Shown: positions 37,794-46,570 of the stretch, piece after piece
How the letters are laid out: every line of letters begins with the position of its first letter
How positions within the stretch are numbered: position 1 is the stretch's first letter
Source of the DNA: Stutzerimonas kunmingensis
Lineage (GTDB): Bacteria > Pseudomonadota > Gammaproteobacteria > Pseudomonadales > Pseudomonadaceae
Length of the DNA stretch: 64,000 nucleotides
Assembly (NCBI RefSeq): GCF_900114065.1
Contig: NZ_FORS01000001.1
Coordinates: forward strand, 496,001-560,000
Direction: 5' to 3'
Made by a program: the position numbers and the translations under genes
Notes under the pieces: model-generated
What the model was told of the DNA's origin: nothing
Databases searched by the model: none
The model's input: only the letters and a program-made list of their open reading frames with translations

Positions 37794-38951
37794 TCAGCCA
37801 CCGCGGTTGAAGATGTTTACCAGCAGCCGGTCCAGCCAGCCCCACATGCGCTGGTAGAGGCGCAGGTGCAGCGGTCTGGCGTACCAGCTTTTAATGTCGA
37901 TTTCGATACTGTCCTGAAAATCGCGCTCGAAGCATGCCTGCACCTGGGCACTCAACGCAGCGTCGATGGCCTCGAGATTGGCTTCCAGATTCCAGCGCAG
38001 GTTCCAGTGATCGAAGTTGCAAGAGCCGACGCTGACCCAGTCGTCAACCAGCACCATTTTCAGGTGGGAAAAGTGTGGCTGATATTCATGGATTCGCACG
38101 CCGGCACGCAGCAGCCGTGGATAGAAACGCTGCCCAGCGTAGCGCACCGGCGGGTGATCGGTATTGCGACTGGTCAGCAGCAGGCGCACGTCCACCCCGC
38201 GACGCGCCGCCCGGATCAGTGCCCGGCGCACCTTGCCGGTAGGCAGGAAATACGGTGTCGCCAGCCAGATGCGCGTCTGCGCGCGCCGCAGGTTGCGCAA
38301 CAGGCTGTGCAGTATGTCGCGGTGCTGACGCGCCGCCGCATAGGCGACGCGCCCTAGCCCCGAGCCACTGGGCAGCACTGGAATGCGCGGCGCACCGCTG
38401 GGCAGGGGCAGCTGCCAGATGCGCCGCTTCAGGCAATGCACCCACTGGGTGTCGAACAGGTCCTGCCAGTCCTGCAGCAGCGGGCCGGTCATCTCGACCA
38501 TCACCTCATGCCAATGCACGTCGGGCTGATCAGGACGCCAGAATTCGTCGGTGACACCGGTGCCGCCGACGTAACCGATGCAGCCGTCGACCAGCAGCAG
38601 CTTGCGGTGGTCACGATGCAGATTGCGCAGCCTCAGGCGGAGCGAAAGCGGGTTATAGAGACGCAGCTCGACGCCGGCGGCGGTCATCCGGTCACGATTG
38701 GCCTGGCTCATCTTCAGGCAGCCGAAACCATCGAACAGGCAGCGCACCCGAACGCCGCGTGCCGTCGCACGCAGCAGAGGCTCCAGCAGGCGGTCGAGAC
38801 AAGCGCCGTCCTCCACCAGATAGAGCTCGAGATCGACCCGGCGCTCGGCGCGCTCGATGGCATCAAGCATGGGCGGAAAGAACCCCGGCCCGTCTATCAG
38901 CAGGCGGAACTGATTGTCGCTGCGCCAGGGGAACACCGCTCCAGCCAGCAT
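37794..38951 (-). CDS. Phospholipase D family protein, cardiolipin synthase B-like
   Basis: About 385 aa with two HKD motifs: HRKLLLVDG (residues about 115-125) and [19 protein letters not shown] (about 300-320). This is the pattern of ClsB-type cardiolipin synthases or phospholipase D enzymes. I place the start at 38951 ([15 protein letters not shown]) because homologues begin there. The frame is open to 39134, with a hydrophobic stretch, so an N-terminal anchor is not excluded. It fits the nearby membrane-lipid genes olsB and olsA. Confidence 0.85.
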   Translation of the reverse strand: MLAGAVFPWRSDNQFRLLIDGPGFFPPMLDAIERAERRVDLELYLVEDGACLDRLLEPLLRATARGVRVRCLFDGFGCLKMSQANRDRMTAAGVELRLYNPLSLRLRLRNLHRDHRKLLLVDGCIGYVGGTGVTDEFWRPDQPDVHWHEVMVEMTGPLLQDWQDLFDTQWVHCLKRRIWQLPLPSGAPRIPVLPSGSGLGRVAYAAARQHRDILHSLLRNLRRAQTRIWLATPYFLPTGKVRRALIRAARRGVDVRLLLTSRNTDHPPVRYAGQRFYPRLLRAGVRIHEYQPHFSHLKMVLVDDWVSVGSCNFDHWNLRWNLEANLEAIDAALSAQVQACFERDFQDSIEIDIKSWYARPLHLRLYQRMWGWLDRLLVNIFNRGG

Positions 38952-39249
38952 CACAGGGCGGCACCCCGCGTAGAGCCAGATGACGTCAGGCACAGCGACG
39001 AAGCGGATGAGCAACGAAATGACATGAAATCCCTTTTTCCGGACGGCATCCAAGGGCTGCGGCCTCGATACCGCCCCTCTGCACATGGCGGTGCTGAACG
39101 AGCAGTTGGCTAGCTTACCCAGGCGTTCGAGCAAGGCAAGGCAGCAGGTCAGACCGCCGCAGCGGAAGTGCCGCCGTGAAATACGATCCTCTATAGGCCC
39201 GACTCGCCTGGGCAGAGTTCCCAGCTACTCGCCAGCGCGCGCCCTGCCT
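38952..39249. other. Intergenic region without recognised features
   Basis: About 298 bp separate the phospholipase D-like gene from the acyl-CoA dehydrogenase-like gene on the same strand. Apart from a possible N-terminal extension of the former (to 39134), I see no gene, hairpin or promoter that I can support. Confidence 0.4.
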
Positions 39250-40152
39250 TCAACTGCCTACTGAAGATTCGAGCCCGAGCGCGGCAAGCGCCTGTTCCAG
39301 ACGGCGCGCCTGGGCATCGCGCGCCAAGCCCAGCACTGCGCGATCACGCCGCCACAATGCGCCCCGGGAGCCCTGCGAATCCGCCAGCGCCCTGTCCACC
39401 TCAGGTTGCAGCGCAGCGAACTGCTCGAGCAACGCGGCCAGCAGCAGATGAGTGGCAGGCTCATGGGCTGGCCGCTGCGCAACCTCTGCCGCAGCCGCAA
39501 GAACGCCAAGCAGACGCAGTGCCAGCGCGCGCGGCCACTGCTCAAGCAGCGCCACACCGTAGAGCCAGGCGGTCAGCGCCGCCAGCACATGAAGATCTTC
39601 GTGGCTGCGAAACGGTTTGACGTACTCGCTCCAGCCGTCACCAGGCAAGCGTCTCCCAACAGCCTGCTCGAGGCTCAGTCTGCCATGCGCGATATCCGGC
39701 ACGATCGGCAGATCCGGCCCGGCCACCAATGACACGCCGGCACCGGACGGCTCCACGACGAACAGTCCGAGGCGAGGCGACTCGCCGGCGCCCTCCTCCC
39801 GGGCCGAAACCAGCAGCCATTGCGCCGCGTCGCCCGCCGTCACGAAATCCTTGCTGCCAGTGAGCTGGCCGTTCTCGCAACGCGTCGCCATGTCGGCCGG
39901 CCGCAACTTGCGCCGCTCCGTCGTGCATAGCGCGCCAAGCCCGGGCGGCGCATCCGGCCAGAGCGCCCGCAGGGCTGCCTGGTATCCCGCGAGAAAGGCC
40001 AGCCCCGGCGTGGTCGCCAGCCGGCCGCCGTAAACCGCCTGACTGAACGAGTCCGCACTCGGAGCACCGTCGCACACGGCCCGATACCAGTAGCGCAGCC
40101 CGGAGGGCTCGGCCACTGGCTGCAGCGGCCCGATCAATCGTTTCCAGGGCAT
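39250..40152 (-). CDS. Short acyl-CoA dehydrogenase-like protein
   Basis: About 300 aa, well below the roughly 380 of typical acyl-CoA dehydrogenases. The middle beta domain is recognisable (GQLTGSKDFVTAGDAAQWLLVSARE). The C-terminal helical bundle is Leu/Ala-rich but lacks an obvious RDARxxxIxEGT-like signature. The N-terminal helical domain is shortened. It may be a flavin-free paralogue. The start at 40152 follows GGAG; upstream ATGs at 40158 and 40176 are alternatives. The divergent olsBA promoter region begins right upstream. Confidence 0.7.
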   Translation of the reverse strand: MPWKRLIGPLQPVAEPSGLRYWYRAVCDGAPSADSFSQAVYGGRLATTPGLAFLAGYQAALRALWPDAPPGLGALCTTERRKLRPADMATRCENGQLTGSKDFVTAGDAAQWLLVSAREEGAGESPRLGLFVVEPSGAGVSLVAGPDLPIVPDIAHGRLSLEQAVGRRLPGDGWSEYVKPFRSHEDLHVLAALTAWLYGVALLEQWPRALALRLLGVLAAAAEVAQRPAHEPATHLLLAALLEQFAALQPEVDRALADSQGSRGALWRRDRAVLGLARDAQARRLEQALAALGLESSVGS

Positions 40153-40195
40153 CTTCATCTCCAAAGGTTCTGCCATTACCGGCCACTGGCTCGCG

Positions 40196-40235
40196 CCGTC
40201 ATCCAACCATCATCCGAACGTCACAGTGGCGACAC
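40196..40235 (+). promoter_or_regulatory. Candidate PHO box upstream of olsB-olsA
   Basis: Seven-base units repeat with 4-bp spacers, an exact 11-bp period: CCGTCAT (40196-40202), CCATCAT (40207-40213), ACGTCAC (40218-40224) and a weaker GCGACAC (40229-40235). They match the PhoB consensus CTGTCAT at 6, 5, 4 and 3 of 7 positions. The array lies about 110 bp before the olsB start and beside the start of the divergent acyl-CoA dehydrogenase-like gene. Ornithine lipids are known to replace phospholipids under phosphate limitation. Confidence 0.5.
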
Positions 40236-40344
40236 GCCCTGCTCCTAGCCTGATCACGCCAAACCAGCGAGCCCAACGATAACAACCAGACGCTCGCGCT
40301 GCATCGCCAACCCGCCACTACCCCGGCGGACAAGGAGACAGAGC

Positions 40345-41091
40345 ATGAATGCCATCGTCGATCCACGCAGCACGCGTCAACTTCGAGCCGAACGCCTGCA
40401 AGGCGAATGCGCACTGCGCGAAGCCCAGGCCCTGCGATATCGGGTGTTCAGCAGCGAGTTCGATGCCCAGCTCAATGGTGCCGAGTTCGGGCTGGACATG
40501 GATGACTTTGATATCCACTGCCGGCATATCGGCGTGCGCGATCTCGCGACCGGTGAGCTGGTCGCCACCACCCGCCTGCTCGACCACCTCACCGCCAAGC
40601 AGCTCGGGCGCTTCTACAGCGAAGGAGAGTTTGCGCTGCACGGCCTGGCGGACATCAACGAACCGGTGCTGGAGATCGGCCGTACCTGCGTGGCGCCGGC
40701 TTATCGCAATGGCGCGACCATCGCGGTGCTGTGGAGCGAACTGGCCGAGGTGCTCAACCAGGGTGGCTATCGCTACCTGATGGGGTGCGCGAGCATCCCG
40801 ATGCGCGACGGCGGCATCCAGGCCCGCGCGATCATGCAGCGACTGCGCGACAGTCACCTGAGCACCGAACTGCTGCACGCCGAGCCGCGAACGCCACTTC
40901 CCGAACTGGAGTTGCCGGACAACGTCACTGCCCAGCTCCCGCCGCTGCTCAAGGCCTATATGCGCCTCGGCGCGAAGATCTGTGGCGAACCCTGCTGGGA
41001 CCCGGATTTCCAGGTTGCCGATATCTTCATCCTGCTCAAGCGCGAGGAGCTGTGCCCGCGCTACGCTCGCCACTTCAAGGCGGCGGTATAG
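40345..41091 (+). CDS. olsB: L-ornithine N-alpha-acyltransferase
   Basis: 248 aa GNAT-fold enzyme. It transfers a 3-hydroxyacyl group from ACP to ornithine, giving lyso-ornithine lipid. Family features include [15 protein letters not shown] near the N-terminus, [23 protein letters not shown] and [23 protein letters not shown] precedes the ATG. It is directly followed by olsA with no gap, so the pair forms an operon making ornithine lipids. Confidence 0.92.
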   Translation: MNAIVDPRSTRQLRAERLQGECALREAQALRYRVFSSEFDAQLNGAEFGLDMDDFDIHCRHIGVRDLATGELVATTRLLDHLTAKQLGRFYSEGEFALHGLADINEPVLEIGRTCVAPAYRNGATIAVLWSELAEVLNQGGYRYLMGCASIPMRDGGIQARAIMQRLRDSHLSTELLHAEPRTPLPELELPDNVTAQLPPLLKAYMRLGAKICGEPCWDPDFQVADIFILLKREELCPRYARHFKAAV

Positions 41092-41865
41092 ATGTCGCGG
41101 TTGCGCCTGTACTGGCGCCTGCTGCGGGTCTCTGCGGTGATCCTGCTGGGGTTGCTGTTGGCGACCGCGCTGGGTCTCGGCGACCGCCTCGCGCTACGCC
41201 TATCGCTGCAACTCAGACAACAGCTGACCCGCTGGTTCATGGTCCGCCTGGCCTCCGCGCTGCCCTATCGCGTACACATCATCGGTCAGCTACCAGCTCA
41301 GCCGATGCTGTGGGTCGCCAACCACGTGTCCTGGTGCGATATCCCGTTGCTGGGAATGCTGCGGCCGCTGTCGTTCCTGGCCAAGGCCGAGGTCGCACAA
41401 TGGCCCGTGCTGGGCTGGCTGGCACGCCAGGCTGGCACGCTGTTCATCCGCCGCGGCGCCGGCGATGCCGCGCAGATCAACCAACAGCTGGCCAGCCACC
41501 TCATCCAGGGCCGCCACCTGCTGATTTTCCCTGAGGGCACCTCGACCGACGGCAGCAGCGTGCGCACCTTCCACCCCCGACTGTTAGCCTGTGCGATAGA
41601 GGCCGGCTGCGCTGTTCAACCCGTGGCGATCCGCTATCTGCGCAACGACAAGCCCGATACCGTCGCCCCCTTCATTGGCGACGACGAACTGCCCGCGCAC
41701 CTGCGCAGGCTGTTGGCCAGCGACGTGGCAGAAGTAGAAATCCAGCTGCTGGCGCCGATACCCGTTGCCTCACTCAGTCGCAGGGCTCTTGCCGAGCAAG
41801 CACAGCGGGCCATCGAACGGGCACTGTCTGGGGAGGCGCAGGAGCCCGCGCGCGAGGCCGCATAG
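41092..41865 (+). CDS. olsA: Lyso-ornithine lipid O-acyltransferase
   Basis: 257 aa, PlsC-family acyltransferase completing ornithine lipid synthesis. An N-terminal membrane helix (VSAVILLGLLLATALGLG type) is followed by the catalytic HX4D motif in NHVSWCD and the substrate motif FPEGTSTDG. The ATG begins at the base after the olsB stop codon. It could act on lysophosphatidate as well, but its pairing with olsB favours the ornithine lipid role. Confidence 0.92.
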   Translation: MSRLRLYWRLLRVSAVILLGLLLATALGLGDRLALRLSLQLRQQLTRWFMVRLASALPYRVHIIGQLPAQPMLWVANHVSWCDIPLLGMLRPLSFLAKAEVAQWPVLGWLARQAGTLFIRRGAGDAAQINQQLASHLIQGRHLLIFPEGTSTDGSSVRTFHPRLLACAIEAGCAVQPVAIRYLRNDKPDTVAPFIGDDELPAHLRRLLASDVAEVEIQLLAPIPVASLSRRALAEQAQRAIERALSGEAQEPAREAA

Positions 41866-41899
41866 CGACCTCCTGTCGAGGCTGCGCTAAGCTTCGCCC

Positions 41900-42472
41900 A
41901 TGAACTATCTCGCTCATCTTCATCTTGGCGGCCCCGGCCCGGCGGACATGCTCGGCAGCCTTTACGGGGACTTCGTCAAAGGCCCGCTGCAGGGCCGCCT
42001 GCCGGCGCAGATCGAAGCAGGCATCCGTCTGCATCGGCAGATCGATGCCTTCACCGACAGCCATCCGCTGGTGCTGCAGGCCAAAGCGCGCTTTCCCAGC
42101 GAGCGTCGCCGCTACGCCGGGATACTGCTGGACCTGTTCTTCGATCATTGCCTGGCTGCGAACTGGGCGGACTACTCCGGCGAGCCGCTGGACCAGTTCA
42201 CCCGGCGCGCCTACCGAGCGCTGGCCAATGAGCCCGCGCTGCCTGGCAAGCTCGCCGTGATCGCACCGCACATGGCGGCACACGACTGGCTCGGTAGTTA
42301 CCGTGAATTCGAGGTACTGGGCAGGGTGCTGGCGAACATGGGCCGCCGCCTGAGCCGGCCGGAAGGCCTGGCCGGCGGGCTGGAAGAGCTGGAGCAGCTG
42401 TACGACCCGCTGCTCGAGGACTTCCGCCACTTCTATCCGCAGCTGCAGCAGTTCGCCAAGGCGGCGATGTAG
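41900..42472 (+). CDS. acpH: Acyl-carrier-protein phosphodiesterase, AcpH type
   Basis: 190 aa, DUF479/AcpH family. It removes the 4'-phosphopantetheine arm from ACP. It opens with MNYLAHLHLGGPGPADMLGS, then YGDFVKG, and retains RLHRQIDAFTD and a later helical DHCLAANWADYSG segment with metal-binding acidic and histidine residues. It follows olsA by 34 bp and may be co-transcribed; olsB also uses acyl-ACP, so a functional link is plausible but not shown. Confidence 0.9.
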   Translation: MNYLAHLHLGGPGPADMLGSLYGDFVKGPLQGRLPAQIEAGIRLHRQIDAFTDSHPLVLQAKARFPSERRRYAGILLDLFFDHCLAANWADYSGEPLDQFTRRAYRALANEPALPGKLAVIAPHMAAHDWLGSYREFEVLGRVLANMGRRLSRPEGLAGGLEELEQLYDPLLEDFRHFYPQLQQFAKAAM

Positions 42473-42487
42473 CGCGAACGCCCCGTA

Positions 42488-43273
42488 TTACTGCGCATAG
42501 CCCGGGCTTTGCGCATCCAGCTTGCGCAGCAGCGCGGGCCACGCCAGCGCACCGCCCATGCCCGAGCGAGTGCGGGTCACGCCCGCCGCCATGGCTTTGG
42601 CTCCGGCCAGTATCTGCTCCGGAATGGCGATCAGCTCGCTGCCACCGGCCTGCGCCATGACCTGGATTTCACAGGCGCGCTGGAAGATGAACATCATCAG
42701 AAAGGTATCAGCGATGCTGCTGCCGCAGGTCAGCAGACCGTGGTTGTGCAGCAGCATGAAAGCGGTTTCGCCGAGATCAGCCTGCAGACGCGCTTTCTCG
42801 TCGTGATTCAGCGCCACACCCTCATAGCCGTGCGTCGAAAGGCTGGCCAGCACGAACAGTGACTGCTGGCTGATCGGTAGCACGCCCTGACGCTGGGCCG
42901 AGACCGCTACCCCGGCGGCGGTATGTGTGTGCATGACGCAGGCGACGTCGTGGCGAACCTCATGCACGGCGCTGTGAATGGTGTACCCAGCGGGATTGAT
43001 CTCGTACGGGCTGTCCGTCACTTTGTTGCCGGCCAGATCGACTTTCACCAGGCTGGACGCGGTGATTTCGTGAAACATCAGCCCGTATGGGTTGATCAGA
43101 AAGTGATCGGCTTCGGGAATCTTGGCCGAGATGTGCGTGAAGATCAGGTCATCCCAGCCATGCAGCGCGACCAGTCGGTAACAGGCCGCCAGATCGACCC
43201 GCGCCTGCCATTCGGCGGGGCTCACTTGGGTTTCCAAAGAAGGCAAAGCGTGCAACGCAGTCATCGAGGGCAC
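42488..43273 (-). CDS. Class II aldolase/adducin family protein
   Basis: 261 aa. The zinc-ligand histidines typical of the family are visible in MHTHTAAGVA and in the later HNHGLLTCG, with the N-terminal HGWDDLIFTHISAKIP. In pseudomonads such genes are annotated as aldolase or adducin-like proteins of unknown substrate. It stands alone, convergent with acpH and upstream of the flavodoxin gene. Confidence 0.9.
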   Translation of the reverse strand: MPSMTALHALPSLETQVSPAEWQARVDLAACYRLVALHGWDDLIFTHISAKIPEADHFLINPYGLMFHEITASSLVKVDLAGNKVTDSPYEINPAGYTIHSAVHEVRHDVACVMHTHTAAGVAVSAQRQGVLPISQQSLFVLASLSTHGYEGVALNHDEKARLQADLGETAFMLLHNHGLLTCGSSIADTFLMMFIFQRACEIQVMAQAGGSELIAIPEQILAGAKAMAAGVTRTRSGMGGALAWPALLRKLDAQSPGYAQ

Positions 43274-43368
43274 CTCTTGTTATTGTCGTGAAGATGCCCT
43301 GGATTCTAGCCAGCCGCTATTGGCCCGGCAGTTGCCCTTGCAGCCAGGCCGCTGACCCGGCGAGCCAC

Positions 43369-43821
43369 TCAGGCACGCAAGGCCGCCGCGAAGGTTTCCA
43401 GCCACGGTTCGGCGTCGCTTTCCGGCGTCACCGTCTCGCTGGCATCGAGGCGCAGCATCGCCACGACTTCCCGCACGCCGAGCTCGGCATAGAGCTCACG
43501 AATCAGCTCGCCGCCACCACAGAAAGTGTCGCCGTAGCTGGCATCGCCAAGGGCGATGACGCCTCCGGGCAAACCGCTCCAGGCGGGAAACTGATCGCGA
43601 ATTGCCGAGTACAACGGAATGAAGCTGTCCGGCAGCTCACCCATGCCGGTGGTCGAGGTCACGATCAGCAGCGCTTCGGGTGCGAACTCTAGAATCTGCG
43701 GCAGCTGGGCGCGGGGATCGTGCCAGGTTTCGAAACCGGCGGCTTTCAGCTGGTGTTCGGCGTGACGGGCGACATCTTCGGCGGTGCCGTAGACGCTCCC
43801 GGAAAGAATGGCGACTTTCAT
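43369..43821 (-). CDS. Flavodoxin, MioC type
   Basis: 150 aa, FMN-binding flavodoxin. The phosphate-binding loop is SGSVYGTAEDVA near the N-terminus, and the isoalloxazine-contact loops TSTTGMGELPDSF and GDASYGDTFCGGG are present. The ATG at 43821 follows GGAG; the longer reading frame to 43902 is unlikely. It corresponds by position to the flavodoxin next to folM in PAO1 (PA3435). MioC-like flavodoxins support biotin synthase or other radical enzymes. Confidence 0.93.
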   Translation of the reverse strand: MKVAILSGSVYGTAEDVARHAEHQLKAAGFETWHDPRAQLPQILEFAPEALLIVTSTTGMGELPDSFIPLYSAIRDQFPAWSGLPGGVIALGDASYGDTFCGGGELIRELYAELGVREVVAMLRLDASETVTPESDAEPWLETFAAALRA

Positions 43822-44053
43822 GTGCGCTCCGAGGCAATCAAAGCTGCGCATTATGCCGCAATCGCCAAGTCTGGTCGGCACACCCTGCTCAGGCGAAGCC
43901 ACTCATCCAGAAAATGTGCAGCCTGCGGAACCACTGTCGAGCCCATTTGTCATAGGGCCGATTGCCCCACCGCGACCATACCGGTTGCAGGCGCGTAGCG
44001 GCCCCACCGCGCGACGCCAAACGTGGAGGGCACTGTCCCTCCGAGGTATCCGC

Positions 44054-44680
44054 ATGGCGGAAGAGACGATTCTCAGCAAAGACGAACTGACCTTCATCCG
44101 CAAGTTGATGCAGCGCAACGGCAGCACCAGCGCTGAGCGCACGACAGGCTTTCGGATCGACGGCGGCGCGCAATCCAACGAATTGCTGCTGCAGCTGGCC
44201 GCTCGCGCCAATCTGTCGTTGCAGGCGGAGTTCGAGGATTTCCGCATGTCCTTTCCGCTGCAGCTCAGGGAAGACGAACTACACAGCCTCGACCTGCAGC
44301 TGGCACCTCCGGTGATCTACGAGCGCGGGCCAACCACGCGTGCCTGGCGCCTGCACCTGGACCAGCCGCTGCCTCTGCTGGAAAACGATGGTGGTGAAAG
44401 TTCGCTCAGCGTGCACGAGCTGTCTCCGCACGGCCTGCTGGTGGATGCCGGCGGACACCGCAAGCCGCCCAAGCACTTCCACCTGCGCCTGGCGCTGCCC
44501 GACGACGGCCCGCTGGAAATCGATGCCCATCGCGTTCGCGAGCTGACCGGCGGGCGGGCCGCCTACGAAGTCGAATTCACGCAGGAAAAGGACGCCGAGC
44601 GGATCCGCTCCTTCCTCTATCGCCAGCATCAGCGCCTGCACCCAGATTTGCAGCCAGAGCTGCCGGCCGATCTGGTGTAA
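44054..44680 (+). CDS. PilZ-like protein with degenerate c-di-GMP motif
   Basis: 208 aa, no signal or membrane segment. The C-terminal part (residues 95-190) has a PilZ-like pattern: RGPTTRAWRL, then VHELSPHGLLVDAG, then FHLRLALPDDG. In the second motif the expected D/N of D/NxSxxG is Glu (ELSPHG). The N-terminal helices (LSKDELTFIRKLM) have no assigned domain. GAGGT lies upstream of the ATG at 44054. It is divergent from flavodoxin and precedes folM, as in PAO1. Binding to c-di-GMP is doubtful. Confidence 0.75.
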   Translation: MAEETILSKDELTFIRKLMQRNGSTSAERTTGFRIDGGAQSNELLLQLAARANLSLQAEFEDFRMSFPLQLREDELHSLDLQLAPPVIYERGPTTRAWRLHLDQPLPLLENDGGESSLSVHELSPHGLLVDAGGHRKPPKHFHLRLALPDDGPLEIDAHRVRELTGGRAAYEVEFTQEKDAERIRSFLYRQHQRLHPDLQPELPADLV

Positions 44681-44697
44681 GCTGCCACGCCTGTAGC

Positions 44698-44721
44698 GAC
44701 CGCCTCAACCTGTGGGCGGTC
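44698..44721 (+). terminator. Hairpin between the PilZ-like gene and folM
   Basis: A 7-bp perfect stem GACCGCC/GGCGGTC with a 10-nt loop and no T-run. It may partly separate the two transcription units. Confidence 0.35.
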
Positions 44722-44746
44722 CGCCCATTACAGGCAGTGGATTTTC

Positions 44747-45451
44747 ATGCATCAGGCCCCGATTCTCATCACCGGAGCCAGCCAGCGGATCGGGCTGCAT
44801 TGTGCCGAGCGACTGCTGGAAGACGGCTTTCCGGTCATCGTTACCTACCGTCGCGAACGCGACAGCATCGACCGGCTTCGCGCCTTGGGCGCACAGGCGT
44901 TGCAGGCAGACTTCAGCGACGAAACCGGCATCACCACCTTTATCAGCGCTCTCAAGCAGCAGACCGACTGCCTGCGGGCCATCGTGCACAACGCCTCCGA
45001 ATGGCGCCCGGATACCCCCGGGCAGGAAGCCGAGGCGTTCCGCCAGCTGTTCCAGGTGCATATGCTCGCGCCCTACCTGATCAACCTGCACTGCGCCGAA
45101 CTGCTGCGCCACGGCGGGCCGGCGGACATCGTCCACATCGGCGACGACGTGACCCGCAAGGGCAGCAAGAAGCACATCGCCTATGCTGCGAGCAAAGCGG
45201 GCCTGGACAACCTGACACTATCTTTCGCCGCCAGCCTGGCGCCGGCGATCAAGGTCAATGGCATCGCCCCGGCGCTGATCCAGTTCAACCCGGACGACGA
45301 CGCCGAATATCGCCGCAAGGCGCTGGCCAAATCCGCGCTGGGCATCGAACCCGGTGCCGAGGTGATCTACCAGAGTCTGCGCTACCTGCTCGACAACCCT
45401 TATGTCACCGGCACCACACTGACCGTGAACGGCGGCCGCCACCTGATCTGA
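44747..45451 (+). CDS. folM: Dihydromonapterin reductase
   Basis: 234 aa short-chain dehydrogenase. It reduces dihydromonapterin to tetrahydromonapterin, the cofactor of phenylalanine hydroxylase in Pseudomonas. The dinucleotide motif is TGASQRIGL (an Arg-containing variant typical of FolM rather than classical SDRs). The catalytic YxxxK is YAASK, and NASEWRPDTP lies upstream. It forms a unit with folX 18 bp downstream. Confidence 0.93.
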   Translation: MHQAPILITGASQRIGLHCAERLLEDGFPVIVTYRRERDSIDRLRALGAQALQADFSDETGITTFISALKQQTDCLRAIVHNASEWRPDTPGQEAEAFRQLFQVHMLAPYLINLHCAELLRHGGPADIVHIGDDVTRKGSKKHIAYAASKAGLDNLTLSFAASLAPAIKVNGIAPALIQFNPDDDAEYRRKALAKSALGIEPGAEVIYQSLRYLLDNPYVTGTTLTVNGGRHLI

Positions 45452-45469
45452 AGACTGCAAGGAGTCCCC

Positions 45470-45844
45470 ATGCCCCGACTGGAACCCGCGATGGCCCGCA
45501 TCCGCGTCAAGGACCTGCGGCTGCGCACCTACATCGGCATCAAGGAAGAGGAAATCCTCAATCGCCAGGACGTGCTGATCAACCTGACGATGCTCTACCC
45601 CGCTGCGGAAGCGGTGCGCGAAAACGACATCGAACAGGCGCTGAACTACCGCACCATCACCAAGGCGATCATCCAGCACGTCGAAGACAACCGCTTCGCC
45701 CTGCTCGAGCGGCTGACCCAGGAAATTCTCGACCTGGTCATGCGCTACCCGCAGGTGCGCTACGCCGAAGTGGAAGTCGACAAACCCCACGCGCTGCGCT
45801 TCGCCGAGTCCGTATCGATCACCCTGGCTGCGCATCGGGATTGA
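45470..45844 (+). CDS. folX: Dihydroneopterin triphosphate 2'-epimerase
   Basis: 124 aa FolB/FolX fold. It epimerises 7,8-dihydroneopterin triphosphate to dihydromonapterin triphosphate. Motifs are [29 protein letters not shown] and [15 protein letters not shown]. The start follows AAGGAG. Together with folM it builds tetrahydromonapterin. FolB (aldolase) is a close paralogue, but pairing with folM supports FolX. Confidence 0.92.
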   Translation: MPRLEPAMARIRVKDLRLRTYIGIKEEEILNRQDVLINLTMLYPAAEAVRENDIEQALNYRTITKAIIQHVEDNRFALLERLTQEILDLVMRYPQVRYAEVEVDKPHALRFAESVSITLAAHRD

Positions 45845-45920
45845 CCCTGCGCAAGGCTGGCCGGCTCACTGACGCAAGGTTATGATCCGGCCGACCTCAG
45901 CCAACGCCGAGACCCACGAG

Positions 45921-46214
45921 ATGAACGATCAAGAACGCACCGAACTGGAAGCCGCAGCCTTCCGCCGCCTGGTCCAGCACCTGCGCACCCGTCCCGATGC
46001 CCAGAACATCGACCTGATGAACCTCGCCGGTTTCTGTCGCAACTGCCTGTCGAAATGGTACAAGGCCGCCGCAGACGATCTGGACGTCGAACTCAGCATC
46101 GACCAGGCCCGCGAAGAGGTGTACGGAATGCCGTACAGCGAGTGGAAAAAACGCTATCAGAAGGAAGCGTCTGCCGAGCAGCAGGTCGCTTTCGACAAGG
46201 CCCAGAAAGAATGA
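45921..46214 (+). CDS. DUF1244 family protein
   Basis: 97 aa. The signature AAFRRLVQHLRTRPDAQNID followed by NLAGFCRNCLSKWYKAAA is clear, with an acidic C-terminal helix. It carries two conserved cysteines (CRNC). Family function is unknown. The ATG at 45921 overlaps neither neighbour upstream, and its stop overlaps the HopJ-family gene by 4 bp (ATGA). The frame is open to 45882 without a better site. Confidence 0.87.
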   Translation: MNDQERTELEAAAFRRLVQHLRTRPDAQNIDLMNLAGFCRNCLSKWYKAAADDLDVELSIDQAREEVYGMPYSEWKKRYQKEASAEQQVAFDKAQKE

Positions 46215-46549
46215 ACGACCTGAAGGACTTCCGCGCCAGCCTGCGCAATCGCAACCACGCATTCAGCGAAACGCTTGCCTTCATCGAGGGCGCTTACGAC
46301 TACCAGCCGAGCCGCTTCGTCAACGGCACACTGGAGAACGCTGCCGGCGAGAACGAAGGTTCCTGCAAGACGCTGGGCCTCGCATTGCTTGAAGACTTCA
46401 CGAGGGAAGAAGCGCTGCTTGCGTTCGGCGAGCACTATCAGGCGGTCCTGGCCGACCCGAACGGCAGCGACCACCGCAACATTCGCGCGCTCATGGAAAC
46501 CGGCCTGCCGGGCGTGCGTTTCGACACCCAACCGCTCAAGCGCAAGTAA
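46211..46549 (+). CDS. HopJ family protein
   Basis: 112 aa, HopJ-type family. The signature FIEGAYDYQPSRFVNGTLENAAGENEGSCKTL is complete, with LLEDFTREEALLAFGEHY following. HopJ was first listed as a type III effector in plant pathogens, but the family is widespread in non-pathogens, so an intracellular housekeeping role is likelier here. It is coupled to the DUF1244 gene and closes the fol-associated block. Confidence 0.9.
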   Translation: MNDLKDFRASLRNRNHAFSETLAFIEGAYDYQPSRFVNGTLENAAGENEGSCKTLGLALLEDFTREEALLAFGEHYQAVLADPNGSDHRNIRALMETGLPGVRFDTQPLKRK

Positions 46550-46570
46550 CGCGCATCCTTTCGACGGATC

